From: Actinomycetes bacterium
Lineage (GTDB): Bacteria; Actinomycetota; Acidimicrobiia; Acidimicrobiales; Bog-793
Length of the DNA: 13,426 nt
Assembly (NCBI GenBank): GCA_021821585.1
Contig: JAKACF010000046.1
Coordinates: forward strand, 1-13,426
Direction of reading: 5' to 3'
The stretch's first letter is position 1, and each line of letters starts with the position of its first letter. The position numbers were made by a program, and so were the translations under genes. This document shows positions 6,927 through 12,995 of the stretch, in pieces. The notes below the pieces were generated by a model that made no database searches, was not told where the DNA came from, and saw only the letters and a program-made list of their open reading frames with translations.

Positions 6927-8269
6927 GCGACGACCGGATGCGGACAGAACTCGAGGAGCGGCTCCGCCGGGCGCTTCGCGCCGAGGCCTCGAGCGTGCGG
7001 GTCGAGGCCGACCTCGCCGACCTGAGGCGGCGGATCGAGGCACGGCCCCGGCCCGCCCGCTCCCGGCTGGCAGCCACCGCGGCTGTCGTGCTGGCGGCCT
7101 CGGCCGTCGGGGCGGCCACCGGGTCGCTCCTCGTGCCGAGCCACACCCGGCACGCCCTGTTGTCCGGCTTGGCCGGGAACGAGGGCGGCCCGCTGCCGGT
7201 CGGCCCGTCGGCGACGGCGCCCGGACGTGGGGGCCAGCCGGCGGTGTTCGACCTGAACGGGGCGACCGCCGGGCTGCGGGAGGTCCTGCAGGCACCCGTC
7301 GGCCTCGCCCGTACGGGCCAGGACGGGACCCGGCTCGCCCTCGGGGCGGACGCCCTCACGCCGGTCCGGGTGGCCGCTGGCCGTGCGACGGGCTGCTACG
7401 GGGGCGAGCTCGTCACGACCGTGGCGCGAAAGGGCGCCGTGAGCGGGTCGGCGACCGGCGTCGTCGGCATGCAGCCCCTCGCGCCGACGGGGCTCGAGAT
7501 CGTCGACTCGGGAATCGTTCCCGTCTCCCGCCGGCTCGGCCTGTGGTTCGCGACGATCGCCGTCGGACCCTCGGTCGCCCGGGTGGCGGCCGAGCAGCCG
7601 GGCGGCGCCACCGACGAGGCGGTGCCGACGGGCGGTCTCGCCGTCCTCGGCGGGGTCGTGCCCCGGCCGGACCAGGGCCGCATCTTCAGTGCTGTCGCCG
7701 AGAACGCGAGCGGGCGACCGCTCCAGTCGCTCGGCTTCCTCGTCGGTTTCGGTCCCCGGCTCCAAGGAGGCGCCGGCGGAGCCGCCGCCTCCGGGTCCGC
7801 GGGCTGTGGCGCCTGGTCGGCACCTGGCTCCGCCCGTCCTCCGGCGAGCCCGCTCCTCTCCGCCGCCTCGGTCGTCGCGGCCTTCCACCAGGCCTTCGGC
7901 TCCCCGGGCGAGGCCCTGCCGGCGGCGCTCTCCGCCGTGGCGGGCGCTCCGGTGCCCCCTCGGCTCCAGGCGGCCGCCCCCGGGTCGCAGGCCACCTCCG
8001 AGACCGCCAGCGGGGCGGCGGACCGGGCGGCGCAGTCCCGCCGGTCGGTCGTCGTGGCCGACGTCGCCTTCACCTCCCCCGGGCGGGCGGAGGTCGTCTA
8101 CCGGCTGGCGGGGGGCTCGTGGAGCACGGGGTCGGCGGTGCTCGACGCGGCCGGGGTGTGGCAGGTCGGCCTGGACAGCTTCTGCGGGGTGGCGACCGCC
8201 GGCGGGGCGGGTGCCGTCGCCCTGCCTCCGAGGCTGGTGAAGGCCTGCCGGGCGGCGACGAGCCGCTGA
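6923..8269 (+). CDS. Single-pass membrane protein, putative sigma-factor regulator with NTF2-like C-terminal domain
   Basis: This 448-residue protein has a charged cytoplasmic N-terminus (1-47, with an ELEERLRRALRAEA helix), one membrane segment (about 48-71, Ala/Val rich), and a large outside part. The outside part has an Ala/Gly-rich first domain (about 105-280) and a C-terminal region (about 312-425) with FHQAFGSPGEALPAALSAV, VADVAFTSPGRAEVVYRL and GVWQVGLDSFC. That pattern is reminiscent of NTF2-like domains of exported actinobacterial proteins. Its four cysteines (158, 295, 421, 442) are all predicted outside and could form disulfides. There is no HxxxCxxC zinc-finger anti-sigma motif. 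Its 4-base overlap with the sigma gene and its topology suggest it controls that sigma factor, but no known anti-sigma domain is recognised. It converges with whiB, with 16 bases between stop codons. Confidence 0.8.
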   Translation: MSDDRMRTELEERLRRALRAEASSVRVEADLADLRRRIEARPRPARSRLAATAAVVLAASAVGAATGSLLVPSHTRHALLSGLAGNEGGPLPVGPSATAPGRGGQPAVFDLNGATAGLREVLQAPVGLARTGQDGTRLALGADALTPVRVAAGRATGCYGGELVTTVARKGAVSGSATGVVGMQPLAPTGLEIVDSGIVPVSRRLGLWFATIAVGPSVARVAAEQPGGATDEAVPTGGLAVLGGVVPRPDQGRIFSAVAENASGRPLQSLGFLVGFGPRLQGGAGGAAASGSAGCGAWSAPGSARPPASPLLSAASVVAAFHQAFGSPGEALPAALSAVAGAPVPPRLQAAAPGSQATSETASGAADRAAQSRRSVVVADVAFTSPGRAEVVYRLAGGSWSTGSAVLDAAGVWQVGLDSFCGVATAGGAGAVALPPRLVKACRAATSR

Positions 8270-8285
8270 GTGCGGGCGGGCGGCC

Positions 8286-8579
8286 TCAGGACGCCCGGCG
8301 GCGGCGTGCGGCCAGCCAGGCCTTGCGCAGCTTGCGACGCTCCTCCTCGGAGGTGGCGCCCCAGACGCCCGACTCCTGGTTCGTCGCCAGGGCGAACTCG
8401 AGGCAGGGTTCCCGCGCCTCGCAGCTGAGGCAGACGGCACGGGCGGCCTCGATCTGGTCCACCGCCTGGCCGGTCGTGCCGATCGGGAAGAACAAGTCGG
8501 GATCGGTGTCCCGACAGGCAGCGCTCTTTCGCCAGTCCTCGGCGTCCCACTCGATGGAGCGGGTCCAGGTCAGTGCCAC
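8286..8579 (-). CDS. whiB1: WhiB1-like iron-sulfur transcriptional regulator
   Basis: A 97-residue Wbl protein, the actinobacterial family that binds a 4Fe-4S cluster, interacts with the primary sigma factor and reacts with NO or oxygen. The four cluster cysteines are C22, C50, C53 and C59 (C-x27-C-x2-C-x5-C). The family turn appears as SGVWGA (70-75), followed by a basic C-terminus (RRKLRKAWLAARRRR) for DNA contact. WRKSAACRDTDPDLFFPIG closely resembles mycobacterial WhiB1. I chose GTG at 8579 because a perfect AGGAGG lies five bases upstream. The frame is open further, to a TTG at 8636, but that would put the start inside a CRP-type site. Two CRP-like palindromes and a promoter lie upstream. 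The gene is convergent with the sigma operon. Confidence 0.95.
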   Translation of the reverse strand: MALTWTRSIEWDAEDWRKSAACRDTDPDLFFPIGTTGQAVDQIEAARAVCLSCEAREPCLEFALATNQESGVWGATSEEERRKLRKAWLAARRRRAS

Positions 8580-8584
8580 CCTCG

Positions 8585-8590
8585 CCTCCT
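8585..8590 (-). promoter_or_regulatory. Ribosome binding site deciding the whiB start
   Basis: On the minus strand this reads AGGAGG, five bases before the GTG at 8579. It is the strongest Shine-Dalgarno match near any candidate start of whiB and rules against the longer frame that begins at 8636. Confidence 0.85.
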
Positions 8591-8625
8591 GTGCGGTGCG
8601 GTCGTCAACATGTTCGGGGCCAACC

Positions 8626-8641
8626 TGTGAGCACAATCACA
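8626..8641. promoter_or_regulatory. CRP-type palindrome, site 1 (whiB leader)
   Basis: TGTGAGCACAATCACA matches the CRP/Rv3676 consensus TGTGA-N6-TCACA at all ten defined positions. It lies 47 bases upstream of the whiB start codon. If the promoter at 8716-8744 is the real one, this site is about 75 bases into the transcribed leader, where a bound regulator would act as a roadblock or serve a second, unrecognised promoter. Confidence 0.7.
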
Positions 8642-8715
8642 AGTACTGGCCACCACAGAGAACCTCTGAGTCGAAGCGGGAACCGGCCGGGTCGGCGAGC
8701 GGATCTCTGCTCGCG

Positions 8716-8744
8716 ATGATAGGACCACGATGAACCGCCTGCAA
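8716..8744 (-). promoter_or_regulatory. Promoter of whiB
   Basis: On the minus strand TTGCAG (8744-8739) and TATCAT (8721-8716) are separated by exactly 17 bases, a good actinobacterial -35/-10 pair. The predicted transcript start is near 8709, giving a leader of about 130 bases. CRP-type site 2 is centred about 46 bases upstream of that start, close to the position used by activators touching the -35 region. Confidence 0.55.
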
Positions 8745-8747
8745 GCA

Positions 8748-8763
8748 TGTGAGCACGAGCACA
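8748..8763. promoter_or_regulatory. CRP-type palindrome, site 2 (whiB promoter)
   Basis: TGTGAGCACGAGCACA matches TGTGA-N6-TCACA at nine of ten positions, with one T-to-G change in the right half. It shares the core TGTGAGCAC with site 1, and the two centres are 122 bases apart. It sits just upstream of the whiB -35 and 68 bases before the divergent phosphodiesterase gene, so it could affect either. Confidence 0.6.
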
Positions 8764-8830
8764 GACGACGACCCTTCCTTCACTTGACGGCCTCTCTTAC
8801 CCGGGCGGCCGGGGCGCCAAACGGCCGGGC

Positions 8831-9553
8831 GTGGCGGCCGCCCGGCGGCAGGGCGGCCCGTTGACCCTCGTCTTCGCCCATCGCGGGGCCGGACCGAACG
8901 GGCCCGAGCGCGAGAACACCGTCCCCGCCTTCCTGGCGGCCGCCGCCCTCGGCGCGGATGGCGTCGAGCTCGACCTCCGGCGGGCGGCCGGCGCCTCGCT
9001 CGTCGTCCACCACGACCCGGTCCTCGACGACGGGCGGGAGATCTGGCGCCTCGCCCCGGGCGAGCTTCCGAGCGAGGTGCCCTCGTTCGGCGAGGCGCTC
9101 GAGGCCTGCGCCGGCCTCGTCGTCAACGTGGAGGTGAAGAACCTGCCCGGCGAGCCGGACTTCGACCCCGGCGAGGGGGTGGCCCGGGCGGCCGCGGCAG
9201 CCTGCCGGCGCGCCGGCTCCCCGGTCGTCTTCTCGAGCTTCTCCCTCGCCTGCCTGGCGGCGCTCCGGCGGGCCGACGCCGGGGCGGAGCTCGGCTGGCT
9301 CACCGTCCCGGCCGACCCGGCGGAGGCGGTGGCGACCGCACGCCGCCTCGGCCTCGGGGCGCTCCACCCCTTCGAGGCCTGCGTCGACGCCGCCCTCGTC
9401 GAGGCGGCGCACGGAGCCGGCCTCGGTCTACGGGCCTGGACGGTCGATGACCCCACGAGGCTCTCCGAGCTCGGCCGTCTCGGTGTGGACGCCGTCATCA
9501 CGAACGAGGTGAGCCTCGCCCGCCGAGCCCTCGGGCGAGGTCCGGTTGGCTAA
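8831..9553 (+). CDS. Glycerophosphodiester phosphodiesterase
   Basis: A 240-residue GDPD-family enzyme that hydrolyses glycerophosphodiesters to sn-glycerol 3-phosphate and an alcohol. The catalytic TIM-barrel motifs are in order: HRGA (H17, R18), ENT (28-30), GVELDL (E46, D48), VVHHDPVLDD (H61, D62) and the metal-binding VNVEVKN (E101, K103). WTVDD near the C-terminus and the final VDAVITNE are also typical. I see no signal peptide, so it probably acts in the cytoplasm. The start is uncertain: GTG 8831 is used, but TTG 8861, just before LVFAHRGA, is also possible, and neither has a strong Shine-Dalgarno sequence. It is divergent from whiB and 30 bases upstream of etfB. Confidence 0.9.
   Translation: MAAARRQGGPLTLVFAHRGAGPNGPERENTVPAFLAAAALGADGVELDLRRAAGASLVVHHDPVLDDGREIWRLAPGELPSEVPSFGEALEACAGLVVNVEVKNLPGEPDFDPGEGVARAAAAACRRAGSPVVFSSFSLACLAALRRADAGAELGWLTVPADPAEAVATARRLGLGALHPFEACVDAALVEAAHGAGLGLRAWTVDDPTRLSELGRLGVDAVITNEVSLARRALGRGPVG
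9514..9540 (+). repeat. Perfect 9-bp inverted repeat at the end of the phosphodiesterase gene
   Basis: CCTCGCCCG (9514-9522) and CGGGCGAGG (9532-9540) are exact reverse complements around a 9-base loop. The stem lies in the last codons before the TAA at 9551. With no following T tract it is either a weak terminator separating this gene from etfB, or simply a GC-rich coding coincidence. Confidence 0.4.
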
Positions 9554-9583
9554 GAGAGGGCCTGGTCGGGAACAATCAGGGGC

Positions 9584-10363
9584 ATGAACGTCGCCGTCTG
9601 CGTCAAGCAGATCCCCGATCCGGCCGGCGAGCTCGCGCTCGACCCGTCGACTTACACCCTCGTGCGGGAAGGCAAGCTCATCCTCGACGACTCGGACTCC
9701 TACGGGGTCGAGATGGCCCTGCAGCTCGTCGAGGCCGCCGGCGGGGGAGAGGTCACCCTCGTCTCGATGGCGCCGAACAACGAGACGTCCGGCCTGCGGA
9801 CGGCGCTCGCCATGGGGGCCGCCAAGGCGGTGCTCATCAGCGACGAGGCGCTGGCGGGCTCGGACGCCCTCGGCACCGCCAAGGTGCTCGCCGCCGCCGT
9901 GTCCCGGATCCAGCCCGACCTCGTCCTGGCGGCGACCGAGTCGACCGACGGCTACACCGGCACCACCCCGGTGCAGCTCGCCGAGCTGCTCGGGTGGCCG
10001 GCGGTCACCTTCGCGAAGAAGGTGGAGGTCAGCCCGGACTCGGTGACGGTCCAGCGCCAGACCGAGGCCGGCTACGACGAGGTCGTGAGCCCGCTCCCCG
10101 CCGTCGTCACGGTGACGGCCGGCGTCGTCGAGCCCCGCTACCCCTCCTTCAAGGGGATCATGGCGGCCCGCTCGAAGCCGGTCGAGGAGCTGACGGTCGC
10201 CGACCTCGGCCTCGAGGCCTCCGCCGTCGGCGCGGCGGGCGCCCGCCAGGAGGTCATCTCGGTCCAGGCGGCCGAGGAGCGCAAGGCGGGGGAGATCGTC
10301 ACCGACGAGGGCGACGCCCACCAGCGGATCGTCGCCTATCTCGAGCAGATCAAGGTTCTCTAG
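9584..10363 (+). CDS. etfB: Electron transfer flavoprotein beta subunit
   Basis: A 259-residue protein with the full ETF beta pattern: MNVAVCVKQIPDP at the start, DSDSYGVEMALQLVE, the ALAMGAAKAVLI nucleotide-fold segment, then ATESTDGYTGTTPVQLAELL and the C-terminal EPRYPSFKGIMAARSKP. ETF accepts electrons from acyl-CoA and other flavin dehydrogenases and passes them toward the quinone pool. The beta subunit binds AMP and docks the partner dehydrogenases. The ATG at 9584 is the natural N-terminus; AGGGG (9578-9582) lies very close to it. It is followed after 11 bases by etfA, so the two are cotranscribed. No acyl-CoA dehydrogenase or ETF-quinone oxidoreductase is in the window. Confidence 0.95.
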   Translation: MNVAVCVKQIPDPAGELALDPSTYTLVREGKLILDDSDSYGVEMALQLVEAAGGGEVTLVSMAPNNETSGLRTALAMGAAKAVLISDEALAGSDALGTAKVLAAAVSRIQPDLVLAATESTDGYTGTTPVQLAELLGWPAVTFAKKVEVSPDSVTVQRQTEAGYDEVVSPLPAVVTVTAGVVEPRYPSFKGIMAARSKPVEELTVADLGLEASAVGAAGARQEVISVQAAEERKAGEIVTDEGDAHQRIVAYLEQIKVL

Positions 10364-10374
10364 GAGGAGCGGAC

Positions 10375-11340
10375 GTGGACAGGATCTGGGTACTCGCCGA
10401 ACAGCGCGACGGCGAGCCGTCGACCGTCGCGCTCGAGCTGCTGGCGGCCGCCCGCAGCTTCGCCGGCACCGTCGGCGCCGTCACCTGGGGGAGCGGAGCC
10501 GCCGAGGCGGCCGCCACCCTCGGGGAGCACGGGGCCACGAAGGTCTACGACGCCGGCGACGTCGGCGACTCGCTCCCCGGGCCGAGGGTGGCGGCCGCCA
10601 TCGCGGCGCTGATCGAGGCGGAGGGCGCGCCCGACGCCCTTCTCGTCGGCCAGACCTACGACGGCCGGGACGTCGCCGGCCGCCTGTCGGCCCGTCTCGA
10701 CCGCCCGGTGCTCACCAACATCGTCGGCCTCTCCGCAGAGGACGGCGCCCTCGTCTCCGAGCACGCCATCTTCGGAGGCACGCAGGTCCTGAAGGCGCGC
10801 TTCACCGGCGAGAGCCCCGGGATCTTCCTCATCCGCGCCAAGTCGTTCGCGGCCGAGCCCGCCGGCGGCGGCGCCCCCGAGGTCGCCTCGATCGAGCTCC
10901 CCGACACCGGTGCCACCGACGGCGCCAAGGTGAAGGGGCGCCACGAGGAGGAGCGGTCCGGCCCCCAGCTCGACGAGGCGGCGGTCGTCGTCTCGGGCGG
11001 CCGGGGGCTCGGCTCGGCCGAGCACTACGCCCTCGTCGAGGAGCTGGCGGGCCTGCTGCACGGGGCGCCGGGCGCCTCCCGGGCGATCGTCGACGCCGGC
11101 TGGGTGCCCTACTCCCACCAGGTCGGCCAGACCGGCAAGACGGTGAAGCCGACGGTCTACATCGCCTGCGGCATCTCGGGAGCCACCCAGCACATGGTCG
11201 GCATGAAGGGCGCCAAGAACATCATCGCCATCAACAAGGACGAGTCGGCGCCGATCTTCACCATCGCCGACCTCGGCGTCGTGGGCGATGTCCACACCGT
11301 CTTGCCGAAGCTGATCGAGGCGATCAAGGCGCACCAGTAG
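10375..11340 (+). CDS. etfA: Electron transfer flavoprotein alpha subunit
   Basis: A 321-residue ETF alpha subunit, the one that carries the redox-active FAD. The N-terminal domain (about 1-190) pairs with EtfB. The C-terminal FAD domain shows VVVSGGRGLGSAEHY (205-218), DAGWVPYSHQVGQTGKTVKP (240-259), ACGISGATQHMVGMKGAKNI (264-283) and AINKDESAPIFTIADLGVVG (285-304). The open frame reaches back into etfB, but GTG 10375 is chosen because GGAGGAG (10363-10369) lies five bases upstream and the protein then begins with the usual IWVLAEQRDG. A strong hairpin terminator follows 66 bases after the stop. It probably forms the heterodimeric ETF with EtfB. Confidence 0.95.
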   Translation: MDRIWVLAEQRDGEPSTVALELLAAARSFAGTVGAVTWGSGAAEAAATLGEHGATKVYDAGDVGDSLPGPRVAAAIAALIEAEGAPDALLVGQTYDGRDVAGRLSARLDRPVLTNIVGLSAEDGALVSEHAIFGGTQVLKARFTGESPGIFLIRAKSFAAEPAGGGAPEVASIELPDTGATDGAKVKGRHEEERSGPQLDEAAVVVSGGRGLGSAEHYALVEELAGLLHGAPGASRAIVDAGWVPYSHQVGQTGKTVKPTVYIACGISGATQHMVGMKGAKNIIAINKDESAPIFTIADLGVVGDVHTVLPKLIEAIKAHQ

Positions 11341-11406
11341 CCGGCTCGCCCCGGCCCACCGGCCGCGAGCAGGGAGCCGTCTCCCTCCCGAGGCGTTCCG
11401 CAAGCT

Positions 11407-11454
11407 GAAGGGCCCCGCAGGCGTCAGAGCTGTGATGACGCCGCGGGGCCCTTT
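11407..11454 (+). terminator. Long hairpin terminator after etfA
   Basis: AAGGGCCCCGC (11408-11418) pairs with GCGGGGCCCTT (11443-11453), and GGCGTCA (11420-11426) pairs with TGACGCC (11436-11442). Only one bulged base (11419) interrupts 18 pairs, and the loop has 9 bases. A G-T pair extends the base, and a short T run (11452-11454) follows. This is the clearest intrinsic terminator in the window and separates the etf operon from the acyltransferase gene. Confidence 0.85.
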
Positions 11455-11559
11455 GCTGTGAACGACTCCTTGCCCGATCTCAGGCCTTCATGTTGGCTGA
11501 GTAACGTTCCCTCGTCGGTGCGCGCCGGGTGCGCCGGCGGCGCGTTCTGAGGCTGGCCG

Positions 11560-12993
11560 TTGCTCTTCCCCACGATCGACTTCGCGATCTTCTTCGGGAT
11601 CGTCTTCACCCTGAACTGGCTGCTCGCGCCGTTCCCGAGGTGGTGGAAGGTCTTCATCCTGGCTGCCAGCTACGTCTTCTACGGCTGGTGGGACTGGCGG
11701 TTCGTCTTCCTCCTGGCCGGGTCGACCGCCGCCACGACGATCGGGGGCGTCCTCGTCCACAGGGCGCCGACGCTGCGCCGCCGCCGGGCCATGCTGACCC
11801 TCACCGTCGTCGTGGAGCTCGGCCTGCTCGGGTGGTTCAAGTACTACGGGTTCGCCTCCCAGAGCATCGACAACGCCCTGCACAGCCTCGGCCTGCACGG
11901 GCCCTTCCCCCTGCTCAACATCACCCTTCCGGTCGGGATCAGCTTCTTCACCTTCATGGGGCTGTCCTACGTCATCGACATCTTCCGGGAACGCCTCGTC
12001 CCGGCACCCCCACTCGACGTCGCCGTCTTCGTCGCCTTCTTCCCCCACCTCGTCGCCGGCCCGATCGTGCGCGGCTCGGAGCTGCTCCCCCAGATCGAGC
12101 GGGCCCACCGGCGCAACCCGCGCCACATCGACTTCCCGCGGGCCGCCTACCTCATCATGGCGGGGCTGTTCAAGAAGGTCGTGCTCTCGAGCTACGTCTC
12201 CTCGGCGATCGTCGACCCGGTCTTCGCGGCGCCGAACCAGCACTCGGCGCTCGAGGTGATCTTCGCCGTCTGGGGATACGCCGTCCAGATCTACTGCGAC
12301 TTCTCCGGCTACACCGACATCGCCATCGGCTGCGCCATGCTCCTCGGCTTCCGGTTCCCGGAGAACTTCAACGCCCCCTACACCGCCCGCAGCCTGCAGG
12401 ACTTCTGGCGCCGCTGGCACATGACGCTGTCGTTCTGGCTGCGCGACTACCTCTACATCCCCCTCGGCGGCAGCCAGGGCGGCCTCGCCATGCTCTACCG
12501 CAACCTCATGATCACCGAGCTCCTCGGCGGCCTGTGGCACGGTGCCGCCTGGACCTTCGTCGCCTGGGGCGCCATCCACGGAGTCGGCCAGAGCCTCGGC
12601 CACTACCGGCGCCAGCGCCGCGTGAAGGCGGGCCTGCCGGCCATGCCCGAGGGGCGCCTGGCCGTCGCCTGGCAGCGCTTCGCGACCTTCCAGTTCGTCT
12701 GCCTCGGCTGGGTGTTCTTCCGGGCGACCGGCTTCGGCAACGCCTGGGACATGCTGTCGCGCCTCGTCACCGGCTGGACGATGCCCTCGCCGATGGTCAC
12801 CTTCCCCGTCGTCCTCGCCATCGCCGTCGGGATCGGCATCCAGTACCTGCCGAAGGGATTCGCCACGGCCTGCCAGGAGGCGTTCGGCCGTTTCGGTGTG
12901 GTGCTCCAGGGCGCGACACTGGCAGGCGTCCTGTTGTTCATCACCACGCTCGGCCCGCCGGGCGTGGCACCGTTCATCTACTTCCGCTTCTGA
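11560..12993 (+). CDS. MBOAT family membrane-bound O-acyltransferase (AlgI/DltB-like)
   Basis: A 477-residue multi-pass membrane enzyme. It starts with the family's usual MLFPTIDFAIFF and includes FKYYGF (93-98), LPVGISFFTFMGLSYVID (123-140), FFPHLVAGPIVRGSELLPQI (160-179), YCDFSGYTDIAIG (245-257), DFWRRWHMTLSFWLRDYLYI (281-300) with PLGG after it, and LLGGLWHGAAWTFVAWGAIH (321-340). H327 and H340 are the candidate catalytic histidines. Family members transfer acyl groups from the cytoplasmic side to surface or exported polymers such as alginate, teichoic acids or other glycans. The acceptor here is unknown. The start is TTG at 11560, with GAGG (11549-11552) upstream. It comes after the etfA terminator, so it has its own promoter, which I could not identify. 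The frame after it may encode a partner. Confidence 0.92.
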   Translation: MLFPTIDFAIFFGIVFTLNWLLAPFPRWWKVFILAASYVFYGWWDWRFVFLLAGSTAATTIGGVLVHRAPTLRRRRAMLTLTVVVELGLLGWFKYYGFASQSIDNALHSLGLHGPFPLLNITLPVGISFFTFMGLSYVIDIFRERLVPAPPLDVAVFVAFFPHLVAGPIVRGSELLPQIERAHRRNPRHIDFPRAAYLIMAGLFKKVVLSSYVSSAIVDPVFAAPNQHSALEVIFAVWGYAVQIYCDFSGYTDIAIGCAMLLGFRFPENFNAPYTARSLQDFWRRWHMTLSFWLRDYLYIPLGGSQGGLAMLYRNLMITELLGGLWHGAAWTFVAWGAIHGVGQSLGHYRRQRRVKAGLPAMPEGRLAVAWQRFATFQFVCLGWVFFRATGFGNAWDMLSRLVTGWTMPSPMVTFPVVLAIAVGIGIQYLPKGFATACQEAFGRFGVVLQGATLAGVLLFITTLGPPGVAPFIYFRF

Positions 12994-12995
12994 TC

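Noticed and set aside
8270..8300. Possible bidirectional terminator between the sigma regulator and whiB
   Set aside because: Only a short GGGCG/CGCCC pairing is visible, with no T tract on either strand; not distinguishable from GC-rich background.
8580..8636. Longer WhiB reading from TTG 8636
   Set aside because: AGGAGG sits five bases before GTG 8579, the extra 19 residues do not resemble WhiB1 N-termini, and the TTG falls inside the CRP-type site.
9545..9576. Possible promoter for etfB (TTGGCT ... AACAAT)
   Set aside because: The spacing is about 20 bases and both boxes are weak matches; cotranscription with the phosphodiesterase gene is equally plausible.
11455..11559. Promoter-like TAACGT at 11502 before the acyltransferase gene
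   Set aside because: No -35 sequence lies at a usable distance, so I could not support a promoter call, although one should exist in this stretch.
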